Origin: MWDV01 sp002070715 | Lineage (GTDB): Bacteria; Verrucomicrobiota; Verrucomicrobiia; Limisphaerales; MWDV01 | Reading direction: 5' to 3' | Length of the DNA stretch: 64,000 nt | Assembly: GCA_035411585.1 (NCBI GenBank) | Contig: DAONTI010000002.1 | Coordinates: forward strand, 1 to 64,000 | Part shown: positions 8,728 to 17,454 of the stretch, piece by piece | How positions within the stretch are numbered: the stretch's first letter is position 1 | Layout of the letters: every line of letters begins with the position of its first letter | Made by a program: the position numbers and the translations under genes | Notes under the pieces: generated by a model | What the model was told of the DNA's origin: nothing | Seen by the model: only the letters and a program-made list of their open reading frames with translations | Databases searched by the model: none

Positions 8728-8777
8728 AAATCCGGTTCGTCAACGTAAATCGCGAAAAACCAGCGGCCATACCGATC

Positions 8778-9725
8778 ATGACTTCCATTCTCAAATCCCT
8801 GCGCGCCCTGGCCGACGCCACGCGGCTGCGCATTCTCGCCCTGCTGGCCGCGGAGGAGCTGTCGGTGAACGAGCTGCAGGAAATCACGCGGCTCGGGCAA
8901 TCACGGATTTCCACGCACCTGGGCTTGCTGGCGGAATGCGGTTTGGTGCAATCCCGGCGCGACGGCAAACGCACGTTTTACCGGTTGCGGGCGCGCCCCC
9001 GGGGGGTGGCGGCGGAAATCATGCCGCTGGTGGTGGCGGGCGCGAAGGAACTGCCCGAGTGCGCCGATGACGAGGTGAATTTGAAACGTCTCCTGGCCCG
9101 CCGGCGCGAACAGGCCCAGGTCTATTTCAACCAGGTCGCGGGCCGTTTCGACCGCGTTTACGGACCGGGCCGGTCGTGGCAGGCGTTCGGCCATTTGCTG
9201 TTGCGCATCCTGCCGCCGTTGACGGTGGCGGACCTGGGGTCGGGTGAGGGGTTGCTCAGCGAATTACTGGCGCGCCGCTGTAAAAAGGTCATTGCGGTGG
9301 ATAACTCGGAAAAAATCGTGGCGTTCGGCGCCGCCAAGGCCAAAAAAAACGGGTTGAAGAATCTGGAGTTTCGTCTCGGAGATCTGGCGGCGCCGCCGAT
9401 TCCGGCGGCGAGTGTGGACCTGGTCATTCTCAGCCAGGCGCTGCATCATGCGGAGCAACCGGATGCGGCGTTGCGGAGCGCGTATCGCATTCTCAAGCCG
9501 GGCGGGCGGGTGTGGATTCTGGACCTCCTGAAACACTCCTTCGCGCAGGCGCACGAGCTGTACGGCGACCGCTGGCTGGGCTTCGCGGAAAGCGATCTGC
9601 AACGCTGGCTGGAGCGCGCGGGTTTTCGGAAGATCGAAATCACCATCGTCGCCCGCGAAGACGAGCCGCCGCATTTTCAGACGCTGCTGGCCGGGGGAGA
9701 GAAGCGGCGTCCGGGCGCGGCTTAA
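8778..9725 (+). CDS. ArsR-type HTH / SAM-dependent methyltransferase-fold regulator (SahR-like)
   Basis: N-terminal ArsR winged helix (residues ~1-85: RALADATRLRILALLAAEEL, then LGQSRISTHLGLLAECGLV) fused to a class I methyltransferase fold (motif I VADLGSGEGLLSELLARR near residue 150, then ALHHAEQPDAALRSAYRILK). No ArsR metal-site cysteines are evident in the HTH part. ArsR-methyltransferase fusions beside SAM-cycle genes match the SahR repressors described in Proteobacteria, which sense S-adenosylhomocysteine and control ahcY/metK. Divergence from metK-ahcY makes this role likely here (inference). The alternative is a true methyltransferase with an HTH. 315 residues, no membrane segment. 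Confidence 0.85.
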   Translation: MTSILKSLRALADATRLRILALLAAEELSVNELQEITRLGQSRISTHLGLLAECGLVQSRRDGKRTFYRLRARPRGVAAEIMPLVVAGAKELPECADDEVNLKRLLARRREQAQVYFNQVAGRFDRVYGPGRSWQAFGHLLLRILPPLTVADLGSGEGLLSELLARRCKKVIAVDNSEKIVAFGAAKAKKNGLKNLEFRLGDLAAPPIPAASVDLVILSQALHHAEQPDAALRSAYRILKPGGRVWILDLLKHSFAQAHELYGDRWLGFAESDLQRWLERAGFRKIEITIVAREDEPPHFQTLLAGGEKRRPGAA

Positions 9726-9739
9726 GCGCGGACGGCGTT

Positions 9740-11263
9740 TCAAGGAGCCGACGCGCCGGCGGCTACGGCGAACAGATTCCGCATTGTGGCGAAGTAAATC
9801 GTGCCGTTAGCGGCTACCGGTGTGGCGCTGACCGGATCGCCCAGGGCCACCTGATGCAAGAGTTTTTTCTCGCGATCCGCCGCGAACACCAGCGCCTGAC
9901 CGCGCCGGGTGGCGAAATAGACCTTGCCATCCGCCAGCAAGGGCGAAGCCCAGATTTCCCCGCCCGCGTCGTGGGTCCAGACCGCTTGGCCCGTGGCGGC
10001 GTCCACGCAATGAATACGCCGGCCGCAATCCCCGAGAAACACCAGACCGTTTCCGAGAGCCGGCGTCGCCATGACGTGTTTTGCCAACGCGTAAGACCAG
10101 ACCAGCGCCGTCTTCGTGACATCGCCAGTGCCGGTTGTTTGCAGACATTTCAGCCAGGCTTGCCGTTTCCCCCACCAGAGGTCGCCGCCGCCCGCCACAT
10201 ACAGCCGGCCATCGTGGAACACGGGCATCCCGTGCATGTTGCTGGGGCTGATGTCGCGGTTGCCGTTGAAGCGATGAACGGCTTCTTTGGGGGCGTCCGG
10301 ATCAAAGTCGAATTGCCAAACCTTCCGGAGGGTCAGGACTTGGCCGGGCGGGGGCGCGGTGGTCACGGGGACGAAGCCATACACCACACCGTCGCCGCCG
10401 CAAAAAAACACCCGCGGCTCGCCGTCCACCTGGCCAAGTGCCGGGGAGGACCAGGTGGAATGAAAAATCCGCGGCCCGATGTGTTCACCGTCGCGCGCCA
10501 CCAAGCGGCCCGAGGCCTTGTCCAACACGATCAAGCTCGGGGCGTCCGGCGAATGAATTTCCTTGTGGGTGTCATCTACGCCGTTGGCCGTGTTCACGTA
10601 CAGGAAATCGCCGTGAATGAGCACGGAGGCGTGCGCGGAATCGTGCTGGCGGACCTGGAATTCCTGGATCATGTCAAAGCGCCAGAGGATATCGGCGCTA
10701 TGCGGGCCCGGCGCCATCGGGGACGCCCCGGCGGGAACGCAGTGCGCCGCCTCCTCCTGAGACGGGCCGTCATTGCCATTGGTCATGCCGCGCGCGTCCA
10801 GGCACAGCACTTCGCCGCGATTACTGACGAGATAAACCCGCTCACCCTCCACCGAGGGCGGCGAGCAAATGCCCGCGTGCGGCCAGTCCCAGTAGATGCT
10901 GTTGGTGAGTTTGGGCACGACCAGTTGCCACAGAAATTCGCCGGTGGATTCGTCAAAGCACATCAACACCCCGCGATCCCCGGAGTGCCGGGCATCACGC
11001 GGACGATTGTTGTTGGTGCCCAGGTAAACGCGTCCGCCGGCGACGACGGGAGTGGCATGGGTCTCGGTGCCCGGCGTCGTTCGCCACTTGATGTTTTGAC
11101 CGGTCCGGGGATCGAACACTTCCGGCAATCCCCGCTCGTGGGAAATCATGTTGCGCGACCAAGCCTGGCCCCATTGGGGCTGGTCCGCCGCGACGGCGGT
11201 GAACTCAATTGCGCCCGCGACCAGCGCGGCGGTCAAACCGAGAACCGAGCGGGGCGGCGCCAT
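9740..11263 (-). CDS. exported PQQ-type beta-propeller repeat protein
   Basis: Signal peptide (APPRSVLGLTAALVAGAIEF then TAVAADQ) followed by ~480 residues of PQQ/BamB-like propeller blades, each with a GxVYxxTxxG or ALDAxTG-type element: GGRVYLGTNNN, VYLVSNRGEVLCLDA, LYVAGGGDLWWG, VFLGDCGRRIHCVDAATGQ, VYFATRRGQALVFAA, IYFATMRNLFAV. No dehydrogenase-specific catalytic motif is evident, so a non-enzymatic scaffold or an unassigned PQQ-like protein is likely. It starts 3 bp after the rfbB stop and is probably the last gene of the rhamnose operon, although no functional link is known. Convergent with the SahR-like gene. Confidence 0.8.
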   Translation of the reverse strand: MAPPRSVLGLTAALVAGAIEFTAVAADQPQWGQAWSRNMISHERGLPEVFDPRTGQNIKWRTTPGTETHATPVVAGGRVYLGTNNNRPRDARHSGDRGVLMCFDESTGEFLWQLVVPKLTNSIYWDWPHAGICSPPSVEGERVYLVSNRGEVLCLDARGMTNGNDGPSQEEAAHCVPAGASPMAPGPHSADILWRFDMIQEFQVRQHDSAHASVLIHGDFLYVNTANGVDDTHKEIHSPDAPSLIVLDKASGRLVARDGEHIGPRIFHSTWSSPALGQVDGEPRVFFCGGDGVVYGFVPVTTAPPPGQVLTLRKVWQFDFDPDAPKEAVHRFNGNRDISPSNMHGMPVFHDGRLYVAGGGDLWWGKRQAWLKCLQTTGTGDVTKTALVWSYALAKHVMATPALGNGLVFLGDCGRRIHCVDAATGQAVWTHDAGGEIWASPLLADGKVYFATRRGQALVFAADREKKLLHQVALGDPVSATPVAANGTIYFATMRNLFAVAAGASAP

Positions 11264-11266
11264 CGG

Positions 11267-12286
11267 CTACTTCCGGGCCAGCACGGCTTGGACCCACGCT
11301 TGATTGTCCAAGTACCACCGCACCGTTTCGCGGATGCCGGTTTCGAAAGTGTGGGCGGGAGTCCAGCCAAGTTCCCGTTGGATTTTGCCGGCATCAATGG
11401 CGTAGCGCCGGTCGTGGCCGGGGCGGTCCGTGACAAAGGTGATCAACCGGCGGGACTGCCCGCCCAGTTCGGGTTTGAATTCGTCAATCAGATCGCAGAT
11501 CAACTCCACAATGCGGAGGTTGGCCCACTCATTGTGGCCGCCGATGTTGTAGGTTTCGCCGAGCTTGCCGCGGGTGAGCACCTGCCACAAGGCCTCGGCG
11601 TGGTCGCCCACGTAAAGCCAGTCGCGCACGTTCATACCATCGCCGTAAACCGGCACCGATTTGCGCGCCAGCACGCTCTGGATGACGACGGGAATCAGTT
11701 TCTCGGGAAACTGGTACGGCCCGTAATTGTTTGAACAATTGGTGATTACCGTCGGCAGACCGTAGGTGTGATGATAAGCGCGCACGAGCAGATCGGACGA
11801 CGCCTTGCTGGCGGAGTAGGGCGAATTCGGCGCGTAGGGTGTGGTTTCGACAAAGTAACCGGTGTCGCCCAGCGAGCCATAGACTTCGTCCGTGCTGATG
11901 TGATGAAATTTTTTGCCGGTAAAATCCGCGCCCCAGGCCGCCCGGCACGCCTCCAACAGATTGAAGGTGCCGACGATGTTCGTGGAGATGAAATCGCCGG
12001 GGCCGGTGATGGAACGGTCCACATGCGATTCCGCGGCCAAATGCATGACGTGTGTGATGGCGCGTTGCCGGACCACTGCCAGCAGCGCGGCTTTGTCGCG
12101 GATGTCGAGCTTCTCGAAAACGTATTTCGGATGCCGCGCCACGCGCTCCAGATTCTCTAGATGTCCGGCGTAGGTCAGGCAATCGAGGTTCACGAGCTTC
12201 CCGATTTCGGGCCGGTCAATGATATGTTGGATGAGGTTGGCACCGATAAAACCGGCGCCGCCAGTGATGAGCAGATTCATGGGCAT
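11267..12286 (-). CDS. rfbB: dTDP-glucose 4,6-dehydratase
   Basis: Second step of dTDP-L-rhamnose synthesis: NAD-dependent conversion of dTDP-glucose to dTDP-4-keto-6-deoxyglucose. Extended SDR: NAD motif LLITGGAGFIGANLIQH at the N-terminus, HLAAESHVDRSI, HISTDEVYGSLG (catalytic Thr-Asp-Glu region), and YSASKASSDLLVRAYHHTYG (catalytic YxxxK). The start MPMNLLITGG at 12286 is chosen; 12280 is equally possible, and a TTG at 12319 would overlap rfbD. About 339 residues, typical length. Confidence 0.96.
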   Translation of the reverse strand: MPMNLLITGGAGFIGANLIQHIIDRPEIGKLVNLDCLTYAGHLENLERVARHPKYVFEKLDIRDKAALLAVVRQRAITHVMHLAAESHVDRSITGPGDFISTNIVGTFNLLEACRAAWGADFTGKKFHHISTDEVYGSLGDTGYFVETTPYAPNSPYSASKASSDLLVRAYHHTYGLPTVITNCSNNYGPYQFPEKLIPVVIQSVLARKSVPVYGDGMNVRDWLYVGDHAEALWQVLTRGKLGETYNIGGHNEWANLRIVELICDLIDEFKPELGGQSRRLITFVTDRPGHDRRYAIDAGKIQRELGWTPAHTFETGIRETVRWYLDNQAWVQAVLARK

Positions 12287-12315
12287 GTTGAAATCAGTTT
12301 TTGATGATCGCGGAG

Positions 12316-13197
12316 TCAAGGTTGGTCAAGAGCCAGCCGGAGACTTGGCTCCCAGGCGGGCAGTTCGATGCCGAAAGTCCGCCGCAGTTTCTCAGAAGAC
12401 ATCACCGAATAGGCCGGTCGCCGGGCGGGGGTTGGGTAATCGGCCGTGGTGATGGCTTCGACGGTTTTGCATTTCCGCTCCGCGGCCGGCATCAGTTCGA
12501 TGATGCGGGAGGCGAATTCATGCCAGTGGGTTTCCCCGCCGGCCCGCAAATGATACACGCCACTCCAATCCCGGCCCGCGCCCGCGGAGACGGTTTGCCG
12601 CACCGCCAGCGCCGTGGCTTCCGCGATCATCCGCGACCACGTCGGGCTGCCGAATTGATCCGCCACCACGCGCAAGGTTTCGCGTTCGCGGGCCAGCCGC
12701 ATCATGGTGAGCATGAAGTTTTGTCCGCGCGCGCCATAAACCCAGCAGAGCCGGAAGATCAAATGCGCGCCGCCGACCTGCTGGATGGCTTCGTCGCCGG
12801 CGAGTTTGCTGCGGCCGTAGGCGCTCAAAGGGTTGGGCGCATCCGTCTCCACATAGGGCGTGCGTTTGGTGCCGTCATAGACGTAGTCCGTGGAATAATG
12901 AACCAGCAGCGCGCCGATTTGTTTGGCCGCCTCGGCGAGGATGCCGGGGGCGAGGCCGTTGATGAGCAGGGCGCGGTCGGGTTCGCTCTCGGCTTTGTCC
13001 ACGGCGGTGTAGGCGCCGGCGTTGACCAGGATTTGAGGCTGATGTTCCAACACGAGTTTGCGTAGCGCCGCTCCCTCGGCGAAATCTATCTCCGGATAGT
13101 CCAGCGCCCAAACCTGTCCCAGCGGTGCGAGAGTGCGTTGAAGTTCCCAGCCCACCTGGCCGTTTTTACCGAGCAACAATATCTTGGGGAGGTCCAT
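12316..13197 (-). CDS. rfbD: dTDP-4-dehydrorhamnose reductase
   Basis: Last step of dTDP-L-rhamnose synthesis, NAD(P)H reduction of the 4-keto group. Motifs: ILLLGKNGQVGWELQRTL (nucleotide binding), VNAGAYTAVDKAESEPDRA, VHYSTDYVYDG, and the catalytic-type YGRSKLAGDEAI. 293 residues, normal. It starts 6 bp after the rfbC stop, within the rfbACDB operon. Confidence 0.95.
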   Translation of the reverse strand: MDLPKILLLGKNGQVGWELQRTLAPLGQVWALDYPEIDFAEGAALRKLVLEHQPQILVNAGAYTAVDKAESEPDRALLINGLAPGILAEAAKQIGALLVHYSTDYVYDGTKRTPYVETDAPNPLSAYGRSKLAGDEAIQQVGGAHLIFRLCWVYGARGQNFMLTMMRLARERETLRVVADQFGSPTWSRMIAEATALAVRQTVSAGAGRDWSGVYHLRAGGETHWHEFASRIIELMPAAERKCKTVEAITTADYPTPARRPAYSVMSSEKLRRTFGIELPAWEPSLRLALDQP

Positions 13198-13203
13198 GCG
13201 GGT

Positions 13204-13752
13204 TTAGGGGAAAAGTTTTTCCGCGGGGATGTCTTGTAATCGCCAACCGCGTTGGTCTTTCTCCGACAACACCGGATCGGCGAGCGGCCATCGGATGCCG
13301 ATGTCCGGGTCGTTCCACGCCAGGGTCACCTCGTGTTCCGGCGCGTAAAACGCAGTGCATTTGTAAAAGAACAACGCCGTTTCGCTCAGGACCGCGAAGC
13401 CGTGCGCAAAACCCGGCGGGATGAAGAATTGCTGTTTGTTTTCCGCCGAGAGAGTAACCCCCTGCCACCGGCCGAAGGTGGGCGAACTCCGGCGCACGTC
13501 CACCGCCACATCAAACACCTCGCCCTGAAGAACCGAGACCAGCTTGGCTTGAGCCGAGGGATTTTGAAAGTGAAGGCCGCGCAACGTGCCGCGGCGGGAG
13601 AACGAGAGGTTGTCCTGCACAAACGGACCGGGGATGCCCGCGTCGCGGTAGCGCCGTTCGTTCCACGATTCCAGGAAGAACCCGCGCGCGTCGCCGAACA
13701 CCCGGGGTTCAATGAGGCGCAAACCCGCGATTTCAAACTCGGTGACGTTCAT
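13204..13752 (-). CDS. rfbC: dTDP-4-dehydrorhamnose 3,5-epimerase
   Basis: RmlC-type cupin epimerase. Readable motifs: FFLESWNERRYRDAG, FVQDNLSFSRRGTLRGLHFQ (catalytic His region), GEVFDVAVDVRRSSPTFGRW, and FIPPGFAHGFAVLS. The start at 13752 (MNVTEFEIAGL) overlaps the rfbA stop by ATGA, which fixes it and implies translational coupling. About 182 residues, usual size. Confidence 0.96.
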   Translation of the reverse strand: MNVTEFEIAGLRLIEPRVFGDARGFFLESWNERRYRDAGIPGPFVQDNLSFSRRGTLRGLHFQNPSAQAKLVSVLQGEVFDVAVDVRRSSPTFGRWQGVTLSAENKQQFFIPPGFAHGFAVLSETALFFYKCTAFYAPEHEVTLAWNDPDIGIRWPLADPVLSEKDQRGWRLQDIPAEKLFP

Positions 13753-14627
13753 ACAGCGCGCTTGGCCTCCGCGATGACTTCCCGTTCGAGATAGGCGCGG
13801 TATTCGCACTGCGGCATCCGGGCGGCGAGTTCCTCCAACTGTGGCAGTTGCAGGAATCCCTGACGAAACGCGGCTTCTTCAGGGCAGCCGATTTTGATGC
13901 CCTGCCGTTTCTCAATCGTCTGCACATACGCCGAGGCCTCGTGCAGACTGCTGCTGGTGCCGGCGTCGAGCCACGCGAACCCACGCCCCAGCCGGTACAC
14001 CCGTAAGCCGCCCCGCCGCAGATATTCGACGTTCACATCGGTGATCTCCAGTTCGCCGCGGGCAGACGGGTTCAAGTCCCGGGCGATCCCAACGACGTCG
14101 TTGTCGTAGATGTAAAGCCCCGGTACGGCGTAGTTGCTCTTGGGTTGCTTCGGTTTTTCCTCGATGGAAATGGCCTTGCCCTCGGCGTCGAATTCCACGA
14201 CGCCGTAGCGTTCCGGATCGTGGACGTGATAGCCAAAGATCACTGCGCCGGTTTGGAAATCCGCAAACGCGCGCTGAAAACTGTCGCCGCCGTAAAACAC
14301 GTTGTCGCCGAGGATGAGCGTAACGGCGTCCTGGCCGATGAAAGTGTCGGCGATGCGGAAGGCCTGGGCAATGCCCTCGGGCCGGGCTTGTTCGCGGTAT
14401 TCGATGCTCAAGCCCCACTGGCTGCCGTCCCGGAGCAACTGCCAGAACCGCGGCAAATCCTGGGGCGTGGAGATGAGACAAAACTCCCGGATGCCGCCCT
14501 CGATCAACGTCGTGAGCGGATAATAGACCATGGGCTTGTCATAAACCGGTTGCAGTTGTTTGCTGGCGACCAGGGTGAGCGGAAACAGCCGCGAGCCCGC
14601 CCCGCCCGCGAGGATGATGCCTTTCAT
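13749..14627 (-). CDS. rfbA: glucose-1-phosphate thymidylyltransferase
   Basis: First step of dTDP-L-rhamnose synthesis: glucose-1-phosphate plus dTTP gives dTDP-glucose. N-terminal nucleotidyltransferase signature MKGIILAGGAGSRLFPLT, then LVASKQLQPVYDKPMVYYPL, LILGDNVFYG and GRGFAWLDAGTSSSLHEASA. The ATG at 14627 gives the canonical N-terminus; the frame extends upstream without family homology and into aspS. First gene of rfbACDB, divergent from aspS with a 93-bp gap. Confidence 0.97.
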   Translation of the reverse strand: MKGIILAGGAGSRLFPLTLVASKQLQPVYDKPMVYYPLTTLIEGGIREFCLISTPQDLPRFWQLLRDGSQWGLSIEYREQARPEGIAQAFRIADTFIGQDAVTLILGDNVFYGGDSFQRAFADFQTGAVIFGYHVHDPERYGVVEFDAEGKAISIEEKPKQPKSNYAVPGLYIYDNDVVGIARDLNPSARGELEITDVNVEYLRRGGLRVYRLGRGFAWLDAGTSSSLHEASAYVQTIEKRQGIKIGCPEEAAFRQGFLQLPQLEELAARMPQCEYRAYLEREVIAEAKRAV

Positions 14628-14720
14628 GACGGGAAGCTTATCCGGCAGCGGGCAAAGCGCAACCGGGAACCGCTTTTCGTTCTGGATTCCCAGTGGGGCT
14701 TGCATGAAACTGGGCCGCCA

Positions 14721-16520
14721 ATGAAGCGAACGCACCATTGCAATGAACTCCGCCCCGCCCACGCGGGACAGCTCGTGACGTTGACCGGCTGGGTTCACTC
14801 CCGCCGGGATCTCGGCGGGGTGATTTTTATTGATATTCGCGACCGCGAAGGCCGCACCCAGACCGTGTATGATCCGTCTGATTTACCGGCGGAGGTATTC
14901 GATCGCGCCGCCGCGTTACGCAGCGAATGTGTCGTGGCCGTCACCGGCCTGGTGCGGTTGCGTCCGGCGGGAACGACCAATCCCAAGATTGCCACCGGCG
15001 AGATCGAAGTCGTCGCCCAGGCGCTTGAGGTGCTCAACACCGCCGACGTGTTGCCGTTCCCGGTGGACGATCCAGACGCGGCCGGCAAGGTGAACGAGGA
15101 ACTGCGGTTGAAGTATCGCTACCTCGATTTGCGCCGGCCGGAAATGACGCACAACCTGCGGCTCCGTTCCAAAGTGGCCACCGCCACCCGGGTGTTCCTG
15201 GACGAACAAGGCTTCCTCGAAGTGGAAACACCGACGTTGTTCAAGTCCACACCCGAAGGCGCGCGGGAATTCGTCGTGCCGTGCCGGACGAATCCCGGTT
15301 TGTTTTACGCGCTGCCGCAGTCGCCGCAGCAGTTCAAACAGATCCTCATGGTGGCGGGCGTGGAAAAGTATTTCCAGCTTGCGCGGTGTTATCGCGACGA
15401 AGATTTGCGGGCGGACCGGCAACCGGAATTCACGCAGATTGACCTCGAGATGAGTTTCATTGAGCGCGAGGACATCTACACGCTGATCGAGGGCCTGTTG
15501 CAACGCATTTGGAAGACCGCGTTGAATGTGGACATCCCGACGCCGTTCAAGCGACTCTCGTTCCAGGAAGCCATGGACCGCTACGGCATGGACAAACCGG
15601 ACACGCGCTTCGCCATGGAGTTGGCGGATTTCACCGAGGTCTTCCGGGCGAGCGCGTTCAAGGTGTTCAGCGGTGCCGTGGCCAACGGCGGCGTTGTGAA
15701 GGCGATCAATGTGAAGGGCTTCGCCGACGCCACCCAAGGCCAGATCGAGGCGATGACCGAAACCGCCCGAAGCTTTGGCGCGAAAGGGCTGGCCTTCATC
15801 AAAATTGAAGACGGGGAATGGAAATCGCCCATCGTCAAGTTTCTGACCGAAGCCGAGAAGGCCGCGCTCCAAACGCAACTGAACCTTGAGGAGGGGGACT
15901 TGGTTCTGTTCGCCGCCGATCAATGGCTTGTCGCCTGCGAAATCCTCGGTCGCATTCGTCTCTATGCCGCCGATATTCTCAAACAACGCGGTCAATTGAA
16001 GATTCCGGCGGACCGGTTTGATTTCCTGTGGGTGGTCGAGTTTCCGTTGCTCAGTTTCGACAAGGAAAACAACCGCTGGTATTCCAGCCATCATCCGTTC
16101 ACCGCCCCGGTGGCGGAGGACATTCCCCTGCTCAAGACCGATCCGAAAAAGGTTCGCGGCCAGCATTACGACATCGTGGTGAACGGCGTCGAGTTGGGCG
16201 GCGGCTCGATTCGTATTCACCAGCCCGACGTACAAAAAACCGTATTCGAAGAGGTCCTGCAAATTCCGCCGGACTTGGTGAAAGCGCGGTTTGGTTACAT
16301 GCTGGAAGCGTTTCGCTACGGTGCGCCGCCGCACGGGGGGATCGCGCTGGGTTTCGATCGGTTGATTGCGATCCTGTGCGGCACGCCGAGCATCCGCGAC
16401 GTCATCGCCTTCCCGAAGACCGCCAAAGGCACCTGCCTGATGACGGAATCCCCGGGCAGTGTCGAGCCGAAACAACTGCGGGAACTTTACCTGGAATTAA
16501 AAGCGCCCAAACCCCAATAG
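14721..16520 (+). CDS. aspS: aspartyl-tRNA synthetase (bacterial type)
   Basis: Class IIb synthetase of 599 residues. Order: OB-fold anticodon domain (TLTGWVHSRRDLGGVIFIDI), catalytic core with motif 2 around YFQLARCYRDEDLRADRQPEFTQIDL, the bacterial GAD insertion (~residues 300-420), and motif 3 GIALGFDRLIAIL. The anticodon-domain loop reads RRDLGG with PAGTTNP downstream, a mix of residues I associate with discriminating and non-discriminating enzymes, so tRNA-Asn mischarging cannot be judged by eye. An AsnRS is encoded at 20305-21666, so indirect Asn-tRNA synthesis is not needed. ATG at 14721. Confidence 0.97.
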   Translation: MKRTHHCNELRPAHAGQLVTLTGWVHSRRDLGGVIFIDIRDREGRTQTVYDPSDLPAEVFDRAAALRSECVVAVTGLVRLRPAGTTNPKIATGEIEVVAQALEVLNTADVLPFPVDDPDAAGKVNEELRLKYRYLDLRRPEMTHNLRLRSKVATATRVFLDEQGFLEVETPTLFKSTPEGAREFVVPCRTNPGLFYALPQSPQQFKQILMVAGVEKYFQLARCYRDEDLRADRQPEFTQIDLEMSFIEREDIYTLIEGLLQRIWKTALNVDIPTPFKRLSFQEAMDRYGMDKPDTRFAMELADFTEVFRASAFKVFSGAVANGGVVKAINVKGFADATQGQIEAMTETARSFGAKGLAFIKIEDGEWKSPIVKFLTEAEKAALQTQLNLEEGDLVLFAADQWLVACEILGRIRLYAADILKQRGQLKIPADRFDFLWVVEFPLLSFDKENNRWYSSHHPFTAPVAEDIPLLKTDPKKVRGQHYDIVVNGVELGGGSIRIHQPDVQKTVFEEVLQIPPDLVKARFGYMLEAFRYGAPPHGGIALGFDRLIAILCGTPSIRDVIAFPKTAKGTCLMTESPGSVEPKQLRELYLELKAPKPQ

Positions 16521-16533
16521 CCCAAACGGCGCG

Positions 16534-16544
16534 GGGGGGGGGGG
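16534..16544. repeat. 11-bp poly-G tract between aspS and hisA
   Basis: An uninterrupted run of 11 G lies in the short convergent gap after aspS. It is in neither coding region, so length change would not shift a frame. Noted because such tracts are slippage-prone and error-prone in sequencing. Confidence 0.9.
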
Positions 16545-16566
16545 AGTGGCCAACGCAGGGAGCGGT

Positions 16567-17358
16567 TCAACAAGTCTTCGCGCCCGGGTCGGCGGGCGGG
16601 AGTTGCCGGCGGTTGAACGCCACACAATCGGCGTACCGCACACCCTGTCCGCCAAAGATGTCCAGCGCGGAGCCGATCGTCAGATCAATTTTGCCCCGAC
16701 CGATCCGGGTGACGTCTTCCAAATCTTGCAGGGACGCGGCGCCGCCGGCGTAGGTCGTGGGCCGGGGCATCCACGCGGCCAGTTTTTCCACCAGTTCCCG
16801 GTCAATCCCGCGGCACTGTCCTTCCACGTCCACCGCGTGAATGAGGAACTCCGCGCACCACGGAGCCAGGACGCGCAAGGTTTCGGCGGTCACCGCCAGC
16901 TCGGTGAATTTTTGCCAGCGATCCGTGACCACCCAATAGTCTGCTCCGCGTTTCCGGCAGCTCAAATCCAACACCAGCCGCGCCGCGCCGATCCGCTTCA
17001 CCAGCGATTCCAAACGCGCCCAATCCACGCGGCCACCGTGAAAAACCCAACTGGTCACGATGACCTGCGCCGCGCCGGCGTCCAGCCAGGCCGGGGCGTT
17101 TTCCAGATTCACACCGCCGCCCACCTGCAAACCGCCCGGATACGCGGCCAGCGCGGATTGCGCCGCCGCCTCGTTGCCCGGGCCCAGCAGGATGACGTGC
17201 CCGCCCGTCAACCCATCGCGTCGGTACAAATCCGCATACCACGCGGCGGGGCGATCGGAGACAAAGTTCGTCCGCAACGTGCCGGGCGTTTCCGCGAGGG
17301 TGCCGCCGACGATTTGTTTCACCCGGCCCTCGTGAAGATCAATGCAGGGACGGAACAT
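16567..17358 (-). CDS. hisA: ProFAR isomerase HisA, eukaryotic (HIS6) type
   Basis: Histidine-pathway sugar isomerase with a (beta/alpha)8 barrel, but the sequence follows the eukaryotic HIS6 pattern rather than ordinary bacterial HisA: FRPCIDLHEGRVKQIVGGTL, LRTNFVSDRPAAWYADLYRR, GGHVILLGPGNEAAAQSAL, LQVGGGVNLENAPAWLDAG, KVIVTSW-like QVIVTSWVFH, LVLDLSCRK, EFLIHAVDVEGQCRGIDREL and LTIGSALDIFGG. Catalytic Asp candidates are in CIDLH and VDVEG. 263 residues, same as the fungal and plant enzymes. It stands alone, without hisF/hisH neighbours, convergent with aspS. Confidence 0.93.
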   Translation of the reverse strand: MFRPCIDLHEGRVKQIVGGTLAETPGTLRTNFVSDRPAAWYADLYRRDGLTGGHVILLGPGNEAAAQSALAAYPGGLQVGGGVNLENAPAWLDAGAAQVIVTSWVFHGGRVDWARLESLVKRIGAARLVLDLSCRKRGADYWVVTDRWQKFTELAVTAETLRVLAPWCAEFLIHAVDVEGQCRGIDRELVEKLAAWMPRPTTYAGGAASLQDLEDVTRIGRGKIDLTIGSALDIFGGQGVRYADCVAFNRRQLPPADPGAKTC

Positions 17359-17454
17359 GCTTCGAGGCTAGAAGTGCGCCGCGAGAGTTCAAAGCGAAAA
17401 CTGCAGTGCCCTTGGGAAAGACCGGAGATACGGAATTCGATTTGAAATTCTGCA

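Noticed and set aside
8659..8777. SAM or SAH riboswitch in the metK leader
   Set aside because: I looked for the conserved junction elements and saw only short palindromes; the ArsR-type regulator explains control better.
9512..11734. 740-codon plus-strand frame across the PQQ propeller and rfbB
   Set aside because: It runs antisense to two well-supported genes; its composition and lack of motifs mark it as a shadow.
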